A DNA stretch of 64,000 nt from CAIXZV01 sp037446495 (GCA_037446495.1 JBBIIL010000003.1:1-64000), one strand, 5' to 3'; shown: positions 8,706-17,647, counted from the stretch's first letter. The notes: a model not told the origin generated them from the sequence alone. Program-made: numbers and translations.

Positions 8706-10022
8706 ATGAGCCCGCGCGAAGCGATCGACCTCGCACCCCCGGTCGAGAAGGCGTTCCTCCTCGCCGTCGACACCGGCGACGATCCCGGCTGGTCCGCGGA
8801 GGACAGCCTGGGCGAGCTGGCCGCCCTCGCGGACACGGCGGGCGCGGAGGTCGTGGGGGCCGAATGGCAGAACCGCCGCCACGTGGACCCCAACTGGTAC
8901 GTGGGGAAGGGGAAGGCGGAGGAGCTGCTCCAGGCGAAGAGCGAGACCGGATTCGACATCCTCGTCGCAGACGACGAGCTCAGCCCGGTTCAGCAGAAGA
9001 GCCTCGAGTCGCTGCTCAACACCAAGGTCATCGACCGCAGCCGTCTGATCCTCGACATCTTCGCCCTGCACGCGCAGACGCACGAGGGCCGGCTCCAGGT
9101 GGAGCTGGCCCAGCTCGAGTACCAGCTGCCCCGCCTGACCCGCCTCTGGACGCACCTCTCGCGCACGGGCGGTGGAATCGGCACCCGGGGGCCGGGCGAA
9201 TCCCAGCTCGAGACGGACCGGCGGCTCATCCGCGAGCGGATCAAGAAGATGAAGGAGCGGGTCGAGGCGGTCCGCCAGCAGCGCCAGACCACCGCCCGGG
9301 GGCGCGACCGCCGCCTGTATCCGACGGTCGCCATCGTCGGCTACACGAACGCCGGCAAGTCCACGCTCCTCAACGCGCTTGTGGGCTCCGAGGTGGCCAA
9401 GGCCGAGGACAGGCTGTTCGCGACGCTCGACCCCACCTCGCGCCAGGTCAAGCTGGGCGACGGCCAGACCGCGATCATCACCGACACGGTGGGGTTCATC
9501 CACAAGCTCCCTCATCAACTGGTGGACGCCTTCCGGGCCACGCTCGAGGAGGTCACCCGCGCTGACGTGTTGGTCGAGGTGGTGGACGCAGCCGACCCGC
9601 ATGCGCCCGAGCACCGCGCGACGGTCCAGGCGGTGCTCGACGAGCTCGGCGCGGGCGGCAAGCCGCGTCTGACCGCGTTCAACAAGGCTGACCTGCTGTA
9701 CCCGGCCACGGACGGCTCGCTGCCGGCCCCGGCCATCTCCGGCACGGTCCTCGTGTCCGCGACCACCGGGTTCGGGCTCGAGACGCTGCGCGGGGAGGTC
9801 GCCGCGCTGCTGGCCTCGCTCTGGGAGGACGTCGACGTCGCGGTGCCGTACGCGGCGGGTGAGCTGCTCGCGCGCGTGCGAGAGCGGGGCACGGTGGAGC
9901 TCGAATACGGCGAGCGCGACGTCCGGGTGTTCGGGCGCATGGCGCCGAGCCTCGTCGGTGAGCTCCAGGCGGTCGCCGACCGCTGGGCGGAGACCCTCGC
10001 GGAGGGGAGCGCCGCAGGCTGA
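8706..10022 (+). CDS. hflX: GTPase HflX
   Basis: HflX binds the ribosome and splits stalled 70S particles, especially under heat stress. The 438-residue product has the HflX N-terminal nucleotide-binding domain (YVGKGKAEEL), the glycine-rich GTRGPGESQLETDRRLIRER hinge and a coiled helix. A G domain follows with G1 GYTNAGKSTL, G3 DTVGFIHKLPHQLVDAF and G4 NKAD. The start is the ATG at 8706; a longer reading frame upstream is a miaA shadow. The gene has its own -10-like box. Confidence 0.97.
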   Translation: MSPREAIDLAPPVEKAFLLAVDTGDDPGWSAEDSLGELAALADTAGAEVVGAEWQNRRHVDPNWYVGKGKAEELLQAKSETGFDILVADDELSPVQQKSLESLLNTKVIDRSRLILDIFALHAQTHEGRLQVELAQLEYQLPRLTRLWTHLSRTGGGIGTRGPGESQLETDRRLIRERIKKMKERVEAVRQQRQTTARGRDRRLYPTVAIVGYTNAGKSTLLNALVGSEVAKAEDRLFATLDPTSRQVKLGDGQTAIITDTVGFIHKLPHQLVDAFRATLEEVTRADVLVEVVDAADPHAPEHRATVQAVLDELGAGGKPRLTAFNKADLLYPATDGSLPAPAISGTVLVSATTGFGLETLRGEVAALLASLWEDVDVAVPYAAGELLARVRERGTVELEYGERDVRVFGRMAPSLVGELQAVADRWAETLAEGSAAG

Positions 10023-10039
10023 GCGGCTCGCCCGCACAC

Positions 10040-10615
10040 ATGGTCCGACGCGGCGGCACCGCGAGCCTGCCTGGCGGCCGGCATCTCGTCTGGACGGTCG
10101 CGGCGGGCGGCAGGGGCCGCCGCTGGCGCTCGGTGACCTCGCACGGCGACGGGCGCATGGAGGCGTCGCTGCTCGTGGAGACCGCGCCAGACGGCCGGCT
10201 GCTGCGGCTGGAGCTGGCGACGGGGGAGGGGCTGCTCACGCTCCACCCGGAGGGGGGTCCCGTCCGGCTCCACGGCAACGTCGTGCGCGCCTCGGGGATC
10301 GACCACATCTCGCTGCCCTGGTCGGACGGGCACATCCTGCTCGCCGGCTCCTCCCCGGTGACCGCGGCCATCGCCGTGGCGGGGGCCGTCGCGCGGATCG
10401 GGGTGGGGGAGGGGTCGAACGTCCCGGCCGTCGAGGTGGGCATCGAGCTGCGCCCTCGGCCCGCCACGTGGCACGTCGCCCATACGGCCGAGCGCCGCTG
10501 GCGGCTGCTGGCCGCGGACGGCGGCGCGTCCCTGCTGCTCGAGACAGACTCTGACGGCCTGCCGACCGCCGCCGACGGCACTGCCTGGCCCCTCGAGCGC
10601 GAGGCCGCCCGGTAG
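10040..10615 (+). CDS. Unrecognised conserved-type protein (191 aa)
   Basis: The product has no signal peptide, membrane segment or motif that I can assign. It is rich in short beta-forming stretches (RHLVWTVAAGG, SLLVETAPDGRLLRLELATG, LLTLHPEGGPVRLHGNVV, HILLAGSSPVTAAIAVAGAVARIG), suggesting an all-beta domain, with a C-terminal WHVAHTAERRWRLL segment. Codon bias is typical of real genes in this window. It starts 17 bases after hflX and is probably cotranscribed. Its TAG stop lies in the same frame as the antitoxin remnant that follows. Confidence 0.6.
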   Translation: MVRRGGTASLPGGRHLVWTVAAGGRGRRWRSVTSHGDGRMEASLLVETAPDGRLLRLELATGEGLLTLHPEGGPVRLHGNVVRASGIDHISLPWSDGHILLAGSSPVTAAIAVAGAVARIGVGEGSNVPAVEVGIELRPRPATWHVAHTAERRWRLLAADGGASLLLETDSDGLPTAADGTAWPLEREAAR

Positions 10616-10684
10616 GGGAGGCCCGCCGATTTCGGCGGGATGTCCACGGATGCGCTGATGGCGCTGCTGCGCGGCGACCCGTGA
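10616..10684 (+). pseudogene. Remnant C-terminus of a VapB-type antitoxin
   Basis: Directly after the stop of the preceding gene an open stretch of 22 codons reads GRPADFGGMSTDALMALLRGDP before a TGA. The ending STD-x-LMALLRGD is typical of the toxin-binding tail of AbrB-type VapB antitoxins. Its TGA (10682-10684) overlaps the GTG start of vapC (10681-10683), the classic coupled vapBC junction. The DNA-binding N-terminal half is missing: an in-frame TAG at 10613-10615 closes the frame. An ATG at 10640 could at most make a 14-residue peptide. The assignment rests on this tail and the overlap only. Confidence 0.55.
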
Positions 10685-11091
10685 CGGTGGTCCTCGTCGA
10701 CACGAGCGTGCTCATCGACGTCCTCACGGGCGATGCCGTCTGGGGAGCCTGGTCCGGCGACGCGCTGGCCGATGCCATGGAGCGGGCGACGCTGGTGGTC
10801 AACCCGATCGTCTACGGCGAGCTCAGCATCGGCTTTCGGACCATCCAGGCCCTCGACGAGGCGCTGCCCGCGGCCTTCTACCGCCGCGAGGCCATCCCGT
10901 ACGCCGCGGCCTTCCTGGCCGCCAAGGCCATTCAGGCGTATCGCGAGCGCGGCGGCACCCGCACGCCACCGCTGGCCGACTTCTACATCGGCGCGCACGC
11001 GGCAGTCGCGGGCTACCAGCTCCTCACGCGCGACCTAGCGCGCTACCGCACCTCGTTTCCGCGCCTCGCCATCATCGGACCCGGCACCTGA
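10681..11091 (+). CDS. vapC: PIN-domain ribonuclease, VapC-type toxin
   Basis: PIN domains are Mg-dependent RNases; VapC toxins cleave tRNA or rRNA and are held inactive by VapB. The 136-residue product keeps all expected acidic residues: Asp in VLVDTSVLIDVL, Glu in YGELSIGF, Asp in LADFYIGAHA and Asp in LLTRDLARY. The GTG start overlaps the stop of the antitoxin remnant. With no complete antitoxin beside it, the toxin is either neutralised from elsewhere, weakly expressed, or has taken a different role. No inactivating lesion is visible in the toxin itself. Confidence 0.85.
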   Translation: MTVVLVDTSVLIDVLTGDAVWGAWSGDALADAMERATLVVNPIVYGELSIGFRTIQALDEALPAAFYRREAIPYAAAFLAAKAIQAYRERGGTRTPPLADFYIGAHAAVAGYQLLTRDLARYRTSFPRLAIIGPGT

Positions 11092-11136
11092 GGCCTCCGC
11101 CACGGTCCTGCTCTACTGCCGATAAGGCAAGTTATG

Positions 11137-11654
11137 TCATGTGAAGCCGTTGTTCCCGGACCCGTCAGCCCCCGCAAAGGTGGCCCTGATGGTCCGCCCT
11201 GCCGGTGCACAGGAGCGGCACCAGGACCTCCAGGGCATCCTCGAACCGGGCGTAGACAAGGTCGTCGGGGACGCCGAAGGCCTGGGACACCCAGCCTGCA
11301 TCGCCCGCCTCCATTGCCGAGCACGAACCGGCCGCCGCTGATCTCGTCGATCGTCGCGGCCTGCTTGGCGACGAGGCCGGGATCCCGGTACAGGCTCGCC
11401 AGGACCCACGACCCCACCGGCACCCGCGACGTCGAGGCGGCAACGCGCGCCAGCAGCGCCACGGCATCCCAGAGGCCGAGCACCGGATCCTCCGGGGCGC
11501 GCCGTGCGAGGAGGCCGTCGGGGATCCATACGGTGTCGAACCCCGTTGCCTCGGCGCAGACCGCCAGATCTCGGACCTCGCGCCAGAAGAGCGGGACTGG
11601 CTCGGCGTGCGAGCGCCACGAGTTGAGGGCGACCCCGATCTCAAAGCCGGCCAC
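11137..11654 (-). pseudogene. Luciferase-like (LLM class) flavin-dependent monooxygenase, frameshifted and truncated
   Basis: The frame begins with a GTG at 11654 behind GGGAG and encodes the start of an F420/FMN luciferase-like oxidoreductase: FEIGVALNSWRSH, CAEATGFDTVWIPD, then GGRFVLGNG. At about 11312 one extra G in a GGAGG run breaks the frame. The continuation appears in the next frame as GDAGWVSQAFGVPDDLVYAR and ALEVLVPLLCTGRADHQG, then ends within about 10 codons near 11165. The whole C-terminal third to half of the normal protein (about 300 aa) is absent, and the vapC end lies just beyond. One frameshift alone could be a sequencing error, but the truncation supports a true pseudogene. 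Confidence 0.75.
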
Positions 11655-11823
11655 GTCACTCCCACCCTGCTCCGTCGTGGCCGGAAGTACAGGGGGCAAG
11701 GCCGCCCGGACGCGGGGGGGAGCGCTCGGGCGGCCTCCCTCAGCATACGCGCCTCCTGCGCCGCGAGCAGCCAACGGACGTAGATCCAGAGGGATCGACT
11801 TCGTCTGGTCGGCCACAGTCGGC

Positions 11824-11829
11824 TAGGAT
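11824..11829 (+). promoter_or_regulatory. -10 box, leaderless type
   Basis: TAGGAT ends 6 bases before the ATG of the trans-sulfuration enzyme; no ribosome binding site lies between them. Confidence 0.5.
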
Positions 11830-11835
11830 GCGCCG

Positions 11836-13089
11836 ATGAACGACCCCGCTGACGACACGGAACCCCGATCGCCGGCCACGGCGCGGATCCCCGAGCGAGC
11901 CCGGGGATTCGCGACGCGGGCCATCCGCGCGGCCACCACCGCGCCTCGCGTCGGCCAGCACCCCAACGCGGTGCCGATCTACCAGACCGCCACGTTCTCG
12001 GCCGACAGTGCGCGGGAGTTCGCTGAGGTGGTCAACGGCGCGGGCCACGCGTACAGCAGGATCTCGAACCCCACGACGGACGCGCTCGCCGACGCGGTGG
12101 CGGTCCTCGAGGGTGCCGAGGCCGGCGTGGTCACCGCGTCGGGGATGGCCGCGATCCACGCAACCCTGCTCGCGCACGTCGCCGCAGGCGACCGGGTGGT
12201 GGCGACCAAGGCGATCTACGGCTCCACGCGCTCGCTGCTCGACCGACAGTTCGGCAAGCTGGGCGTCGCGGTCGAGTACGCGGACATCACGGACCTCGCC
12301 GCAGTCGAGGCAGATCTGGCAGCCTCGCCGACTCGCCTGCTGTACGTGGAGACGATCTCCAATCCCTCGATGGTGGTCGCCGACCTGGCCGCGCTGGCGG
12401 CCGCCGCCCATCGCCACGGCGCCCTGCTCGTCGTGGACTCCACGTTCGCCTCCCCGTACCTCCTGCAGCCGCTGGCGCTGGGGGCGGACCTGGTGATCCA
12501 CTCGGCGACCAAGTTCATCGCGGGCCACAGCGACGTGCTGGCGGGGGCGGTGGTCGGTCGCGAGGCGCTCCTGGCGCCCATCCGTGCCGTCACCGTGGAC
12601 ACGGGCGGAACCCTCGCGCCGCTCGCCGCGTTCCTGGTCCTGCGGGGCATCGCGACGCTCGCAGTCCGCATGGAGCGCCACTCCGCCACAGCGCTCGGTC
12701 TCGCGCGCCGCCTGGAGGGCCGCCCGGGAGTCGCCCGCGTGGTGTACCCGTGGCTCGCGAGCCACCCCCAGGGGGACCTCGCCCGGCGCCAGTTCCGCAC
12801 GGGCGGCGGGATCCTCGCCGTCGAACTGGAGGGCGGGCGCGCCGCGGGTGAAGCCTTCATCGACGCCCTCACGATCCCCGAGAAGACGGCGTCGCTGGGC
12901 AGCATCCACACGATCGTGGCGCACCCGCCGTCCAGCACCCACCGCCAGTTCGACGACGTGGCCCTGGCAGAGGCCGGGATCCCGCCCGGCCTGCTCCGCG
13001 TGTCGGTGGGCCTCGAGGACCTCGACGACCTAGTCGCCGATTTCGACGCCGCGCTCGACGCCGCCAGGGCGACGGCTGCTGGCACCTGA
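11836..13089 (+). CDS. Trans-sulfuration family PLP-dependent enzyme (cystathionine gamma-synthase / gamma-lyase type)
   Basis: This family performs PLP chemistry on sulfur amino acids: cystathionine gamma-synthase, cystathionine gamma-lyase, O-acyl-homoserine sulfhydrylase or methionine gamma-lyase. The 417-residue product has the family core YSRISNPTTDALADAVAVLE, SGMAAIHATLLAHV, GSTRSLLDRQF, DSTFASPYL and the Schiff-base lysine in IHSATKFIAGHSDVLAG. The C-terminus keeps SLGSIHTIVAHP, characteristic of gamma-family enzymes. Which reaction it catalyses cannot be decided from sequence alone, and no other methionine gene is nearby. Its expression appears to come from a leaderless promoter. Confidence 0.88.
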   Translation: MNDPADDTEPRSPATARIPERARGFATRAIRAATTAPRVGQHPNAVPIYQTATFSADSAREFAEVVNGAGHAYSRISNPTTDALADAVAVLEGAEAGVVTASGMAAIHATLLAHVAAGDRVVATKAIYGSTRSLLDRQFGKLGVAVEYADITDLAAVEADLAASPTRLLYVETISNPSMVVADLAALAAAAHRHGALLVVDSTFASPYLLQPLALGADLVIHSATKFIAGHSDVLAGAVVGREALLAPIRAVTVDTGGTLAPLAAFLVLRGIATLAVRMERHSATALGLARRLEGRPGVARVVYPWLASHPQGDLARRQFRTGGGILAVELEGGRAAGEAFIDALTIPEKTASLGSIHTIVAHPPSSTHRQFDDVALAEAGIPPGLLRVSVGLEDLDDLVADFDAALDAARATAAGT

Positions 13090-13127
13090 CCGCCCGCGCG
13101 CGCTGGGACCGGAGTGATCGCCGGGCG

Positions 13128-13367
13128 TCAGGCGGGGATCTCGTCCTCAACCAGCGCCTCGAGGTCCGCGAACGTGCGGACGTCCGCGATCCCCGCGTCG
13201 AGCTCGATGCCGAAGTGCTCCTCGACCGCCATGAGCATCTCAGCGAGGTCGTCGCGGGAAAGGTTCAGATCCTGGTAGAAGTCGGTCTCGGCCTCGAGCT
13301 CCTCGAGGTCGATCTCGATCGACTCGGCGCACACGGCGCGGAGGCGAACCTGGTCGGCCGTGTTCAC
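13128..13367 (-). CDS. Acyl-carrier-protein-like protein with displaced attachment serine
   Basis: The 79-residue, strongly acidic protein matches the size and four-helix pattern of acyl carrier proteins (TDFYQDLNLSRDDLAEML, MAVEEHFGIEL, TFADLEALVED). The GTG start at 13367 lies 5 bases after GAGGAG. The canonical Asp-Ser-Leu phosphopantetheine site at the start of helix II is not intact: the sequence there is LNLSRDDL, with the only Ser one position early relative to the conserved MAxEE segment. It may still be modified, or it may be a non-carrier paralogue. It stands alone, convergent with the PLP enzyme gene and away from fatty-acid genes. Confidence 0.75.
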   Translation of the reverse strand: MNTADQVRLRAVCAESIEIDLEELEAETDFYQDLNLSRDDLAEMLMAVEEHFGIELDAGIADVRTFADLEALVEDEIPA

Positions 13368-13545
13368 AGCGCTCCTCACATTGGCTCCAGCCTGGACGCA
13401 ACCCATCGTCGGGCATGCGGTGCCAGCGGCGCAATGGTCCGAGTGGCCCACTCCGAGCGCGGGCCCATGTCCAGGCCCGGGGGCCACCCGCCGCACGCCC
13501 GAACATGCCCGAGCATCTGGCTACGCCGCAGTCAGTTCTCGACGC

Positions 13546-13551
13546 TACAAT
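13546..13551 (+). promoter_or_regulatory. -10 box, leaderless type
   Basis: TACAAT ends 7 bases before the GTG at 13559, and no ribosome binding site precedes that start. Confidence 0.5.
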
Positions 13552-13558
13552 CTCGCCC

Positions 13559-14011
13559 GTGCAGCGCATCCATGTGCCCAAGAACAACCTGATGCTCATC
13601 GCGGGCTTGGTGTGGTGCGTCGCGGGCGCGATGGTCCTGCTTGTGGGCCTGCCGCTCCTGTTCAGGCTCGAGCCCGTGGACCCGATCCTCGTGCCCCTCG
13701 CGATGGTCATCTTCGGGGTGTTCTACGTGTTCGTGTTCTCGAGCCTCGTGAACAAGCACACGGACCGCATCCGGGCGCGCGACGAGGAGCGGCTCCCCTT
13801 CTGGAACTTCTTCAACGCCTCGTCCTGGATCGTGATGTTCGTGATGATGGGCGGAGGCATGGCGCTGCGGTTGTCCCATGCGGTTCCCGACTGGTTCATC
13901 GCGTTCTTCTACAGCGGGCTCGGCATCGCGCTGTTCCTGTGCGGGCTCCGCTTCCTGGGCGTGTTCCGGCGCAAGGCCGTCCTCGAGCCCATCCCGGTCG
14001 GCCAGGACTGA
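13559..14011 (+). CDS. Four-helix integral membrane protein, function unknown
   Basis: The 150-residue product has four clear membrane segments: LMLIAGLVWCVAGAMVLLVG, ILVPLAMVIFGVFYVFVFS, SSWIVMFVMMGGGMALRL and WFIAFFYSGLGIALFLCGLR. A charged cytoplasmic-type loop (NKHTDRIRARDEERLP) lies between the second and third. The start is taken as GTG 13559 because a TACAAT box lies 7 bases before it; longer readings of the frame would add an unlikely Arg/Pro-rich leader. No family is recognised. Neighbouring genes do not suggest a pathway. Confidence 0.7.
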   Translation: MQRIHVPKNNLMLIAGLVWCVAGAMVLLVGLPLLFRLEPVDPILVPLAMVIFGVFYVFVFSSLVNKHTDRIRARDEERLPFWNFFNASSWIVMFVMMGGGMALRLSHAVPDWFIAFFYSGLGIALFLCGLRFLGVFRRKAVLEPIPVGQD

Positions 14012-14235
14012 CCACCGCCAGACGGCCCCGCCTCGCCGGACAGGGCGCCCTCGCGCCTTCGACCGCGAGGTCACCATCGCCCGTGAGCACGACCCATGCG
14101 GCACCGTCCAGACCGTGATGTCCCGCGACTGGTGCCGGATGGATCCCCAACACCGGTCATCAGGCGACAGGCGTGCCGGCAGCAGACATGCAACCATCGC
14201 GCCGAAGGGGCGGCAGCAGGCGAGGCGGACGAAAC

Positions 14236-15465
14236 ATGACGACCGGGGCAGCGAACCTCGACGTGACGGCTGGGCTCGGCGCCGCGGTCATCGCGCAGGT
14301 GGAATCACATGCGGCCCACAACTACCACCCGCTCCCCGTGGTCCTTGCCCGGGGCGAGGGGGCCTTTGTCTGGGATGCTGACGGGCGCCGTTACCTGGAC
14401 ATGCTGGCTGGCTACAGCGCCCTCAACTTCGGCCACCGCCACCCCCGCCTGGTTGCCGCGGTGGAAGCCCAGCTCGGCCGGCTGACGCTGACCAGCCGCG
14501 CCTTCCACAACGACCTCCTCGGGACGTTCGCCGAGGAGCTCACCGCGCTGTGCGGCATGGACACGATGCTGCCGATGAACACCGGCGCCGAGGCCGTTGA
14601 GACCGCGCTCAAGATGGCACGCAAGTGGGGCTATGAGCGCAAGGGCGTGCCCGAGGGCCGCGCCAAGGTCATCGTGATGGGCGGCAACTTCCACGGCCGG
14701 ACCACCACCATCATCGGGTTCTCCGACGACCCCTCGGCCCGCGATGGCTTCGGGCCATTCACGCCCGGCTTCGTGCGCGTTCCGTTCGGCGATTCAGACG
14801 CGCTGGCGGAAGCCATTGATGACAACACTGTGGCCGTGCTCCTGGAGCCCATCCAGGGTGAGGGCGGCGTGGTCATCCCGCCGAGCGGCTACCTGAGCGC
14901 CGTCCGGGCGCTGTGCACCGAGCGCGGCGTGCTCATGCTGGCCGATGAGATCCAGTCGGGCCTCGGGAGGACGGGCCTCACGTTCGCCTGCGATCACGAG
15001 CACGTCATTCCCGACGCCTACATCCTGGGCAAGGCGCTCGGCGGCGGGATCCTGCCCGTGTCGGCGGTAGTGGCGCGCCGGGATGTCATGGACGTCTTCC
15101 GGCCGGGCGAGCACGGCAGCACGTTCGGCGGCAACCCGCTCGCCTGCGCCGTGGGCATCGAGGTGGTCCGGATGCTCGAAACCGGCGAGTACCAGGCGCG
15201 TGCGCGCGAGCTCGGGGAGGTGCTCGCGTCGGGGCTGGCAGCGCTGCCCGTCGAGCGCGTGTCGGCGTTCCGCGTGCGCGGCCTGTGGGCCGGCATCGAC
15301 ATCGTTGGCCGCACCGGCCGTGACGTCTGCGAGGGCCTGATGCGTCGAGGCGTCCTGGCGAAGGACACCCATGGCGGCACCATCCGCCTCGCCCCGCCGC
15401 TCGTGATCGAGCGCGACGACCTCGACTGGGCGATCGAGCGGCTGCGTGAGGAGCTGGACGCCTAG
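14236..15465 (+). CDS. rocD: Ornithine--oxo-acid aminotransferase
   Basis: The enzyme is a class III PLP aminotransferase that converts ornithine and 2-oxoglutarate to glutamate semialdehyde in arginine and ornithine catabolism. The 409-residue product, close to the usual 400, shows the family signatures YSALNFGHRHPRLV, LPMNTGAEAVETALKMARKW, GNFHGRTTTIIGFS, LLEPIQGEGGVVIPP, ADEIQSGLGRTG and the PLP lysine in ILGKALGGGILPVS. The match to GAEAVETA and FHGRT favours ornithine over acetylornithine or GABA. The start ATG at 14236 gives the normal N-terminus; the upstream 22-codon extension is Arg-rich and unlikely. The 224 bases before it hold nothing recognisable. Confidence 0.9.
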   Translation: MTTGAANLDVTAGLGAAVIAQVESHAAHNYHPLPVVLARGEGAFVWDADGRRYLDMLAGYSALNFGHRHPRLVAAVEAQLGRLTLTSRAFHNDLLGTFAEELTALCGMDTMLPMNTGAEAVETALKMARKWGYERKGVPEGRAKVIVMGGNFHGRTTTIIGFSDDPSARDGFGPFTPGFVRVPFGDSDALAEAIDDNTVAVLLEPIQGEGGVVIPPSGYLSAVRALCTERGVLMLADEIQSGLGRTGLTFACDHEHVIPDAYILGKALGGGILPVSAVVARRDVMDVFRPGEHGSTFGGNPLACAVGIEVVRMLETGEYQARARELGEVLASGLAALPVERVSAFRVRGLWAGIDIVGRTGRDVCEGLMRRGVLAKDTHGGTIRLAPPLVIERDDLDWAIERLREELDA

Positions 15466-15516
15466 GGCCGTCGACGCCGGCTCGACGGCGCGTCGCCGCG
15501 CCAACATGCCGCGGAC

Positions 15517-17511
15517 ATGGCCGTCCCGGGCCGGATGGGGCATCATTCGTCGCGTTCGCGCCTGAGCCCGCATCCCGGCTCGTCCCCTCGGACCACCGTG
15601 ACGAGAACCCCCGACTCCAGCGCCCCGAGCGAGCCCGGCGAGCCAGGGCCGGCTGCCCCTGTCGTCGAGTCGGACACGGTGGCCGGGGACGGCCCGCTCC
15701 CCTCCCCCGCCCCTCCCCGACTGCGCCGCCGCCTCGGGCTCTTCGCCGTCGCCTTTGTCCTGGGGCTGGTCGCCGTCATCGCGGTGTCGGGCGCCGGCCT
15801 CGCCGCCTGGGACTCCAGCTACGGCGCGCGGGTGCTGCCGGGCGTCCACGTCGGGGGCATTGACCTCTCGGGTCTCGACCGCGCCAGTGCCGCTGCCGCG
15901 CTCCGGGCCGGCCTGCTGTACGACCAGGGCGAGTTGATCCTGCGGACGCCGGGCGGTGACGTCTCGATCCCCTACAGCGCCTTCAACCGCCGGGCCGACG
16001 TGGATGCGCTCGTTGATGCCGCGCTCGGCTCCGCCCGCACCGGCGACCTCGCGACCCGAGTCGTCAGCCAGCTCGGCCAGGCCGTCCACGGGGTGTCGCT
16101 GGCGGCGCCTGTCGTGTTCGACGGTCAGGCCCTCGCGGCAGCGGTCACCGCGGCCCTGGCGCCGCTGGATGCCGGCCCGGTTGACGCCACGATCGCCGTG
16201 ACCCACACCGGCTACGCGGTGACGCCGGCGCGGGACGGCAGCTCAGTGGACGCCGCGCCCGTGATCGCCGCGGCCGTCGCAGCAGTCGAACAGGCCGGCG
16301 CCGCCGCCCAGATCGTGATCCCGGTGACGGCGTCGCCGGTCCCGGCGGTCGTATCCGACGAAGCGGTCCGGGCCGCGGCGTTCCGCGCCGGCCTGATCAC
16401 GAGCAGCGCCATCACCATCACCTCCGGCAAGCGGTCCTGGACCATCACGGCCGCCACGATCCGAACATGGGTGGGCTTCTCGGCGGCGCCCGACGGGTCG
16501 CTGCAGCCGACCATCGACCTGACCAAGATTCCGGCAGCGCTCAAGAGCGTGGCCAAGAAGCTCCTCACCCCCGCCACGTCGGCGGTCTTCCTGCACGCGA
16601 AGAGCGGGACGATCGTGGGCGTGGCAGCGTCGGCCGACGGGAAGCAGCTCGACCTCGCGGCCACCTCACGGCGCATCTCGGACGCCCTGCTGGCGCGCAT
16701 CCCAGCCTTCGGGATCGCGGCCCCGGTGAAGGTGGCGATGGCGCCGGTCCCGCCCAAGCTCACCACGGCGCAGGCGAAGCAGAAGGCCCCCGTGTTGACG
16801 CTGCTGGGCACCTGGACCACCTACTTCCCGATCAGCGACCACAACTACTTCGGGGCCAACATCTGGATCCCCGCCCAGATCATCAACGGCACCGTCCTCG
16901 CGGCCGGCCAGACCCTCGACTGGTGGAATGCCGTTGGCGACGTGACGCCGGCCCGCGGCTTCGGGCCCGGCGGCGTGATCCAGGGCGACCACACCGACCC
17001 CACGGGCGCGCTCGGCGGCGGCATGTGCTCGAGCTCCACGACCCTGTTCAACGCCGCGCTCCGAGCCGGGCTCCAGATGGGCGCCCGCGGCAACCACCGC
17101 TACTACATCAATCGCTACCCGCTGGGCCTCGACGCGACGGTCTGGAAGGTGGGCACGGCCGTCCAGGACATGTCGTTCACCAACGACACGGGCAACCCGA
17201 TCCTGATCCTGGGCATCAAGTCCAGCTCGGGGAGCGCAGGCTACGTCACCTACCAGCTGTGGGGCACCCCGGACGGCCGGAGCGTATCGCTGTCCTCGCC
17301 CTCGGTGACCAATGTGGTCCAGGCCACCACGACGACCCAGCTCGTGGGAACCCTCCCGCACGGCGTCCGGAACCAGACCGAGTACCCGTCCAACGAGATG
17401 GACGTGGCGGTCACGCGACAGGTCAAGGACAAGGGCGGGCGCCTGATCCACTCCGAGGTGTGGAGCTCGCACTACGTGCTCTGGAACGGGATCATCCAGA
17501 TCGGCCGGTAG
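15517..17511 (+). CDS. VanW-family cell-envelope protein with peptidoglycan-binding-like repeats
   Basis: The product (664 aa from the ATG at 15517) has a Pro/Ser-rich cytoplasmic leader and a single membrane helix (LGLFAVAFVLGLVAVIAVSGAG). A large extracellular region contains two YoaR/PG-binding_4-like modules (GVHVGGIDLSGLDRASAAAAL and following). The C-terminal VanW domain has the sequence FGANIWIPAQIINGTVLAAG, then GGVIQGDHTD and the GGGMCSSSTTLFNAALRAG core. Such proteins are anchored envelope proteins, often linked to glycopeptide resistance or spore/cell-wall functions, but their biochemical role is not settled. The start is uncertain; GTG 15598 is an alternative that keeps the membrane helix. 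Confidence 0.85.
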   Translation: MAVPGRMGHHSSRSRLSPHPGSSPRTTVTRTPDSSAPSEPGEPGPAAPVVESDTVAGDGPLPSPAPPRLRRRLGLFAVAFVLGLVAVIAVSGAGLAAWDSSYGARVLPGVHVGGIDLSGLDRASAAAALRAGLLYDQGELILRTPGGDVSIPYSAFNRRADVDALVDAALGSARTGDLATRVVSQLGQAVHGVSLAAPVVFDGQALAAAVTAALAPLDAGPVDATIAVTHTGYAVTPARDGSSVDAAPVIAAAVAAVEQAGAAAQIVIPVTASPVPAVVSDEAVRAAAFRAGLITSSAITITSGKRSWTITAATIRTWVGFSAAPDGSLQPTIDLTKIPAALKSVAKKLLTPATSAVFLHAKSGTIVGVAASADGKQLDLAATSRRISDALLARIPAFGIAAPVKVAMAPVPPKLTTAQAKQKAPVLTLLGTWTTYFPISDHNYFGANIWIPAQIINGTVLAAGQTLDWWNAVGDVTPARGFGPGGVIQGDHTDPTGALGGGMCSSSTTLFNAALRAGLQMGARGNHRYYINRYPLGLDATVWKVGTAVQDMSFTNDTGNPILILGIKSSSGSAGYVTYQLWGTPDGRSVSLSSPSVTNVVQATTTTQLVGTLPHGVRNQTEYPSNEMDVAVTRQVKDKGGRLIHSEVWSSHYVLWNGIIQIGR

Positions 17512-17647
17512 CGGTGAACCTGTCCGGGGTCAGCCCGGCTCGGGCGGACCCGTCGGGCGGCACCACGACCGGGTGCGCTGCCCCTGCGGCGACGGCAAGG
17601 CTGTCCAGCTGGCCGATGATGGTCGCCGTGCCCACGGACCGCCGCCG

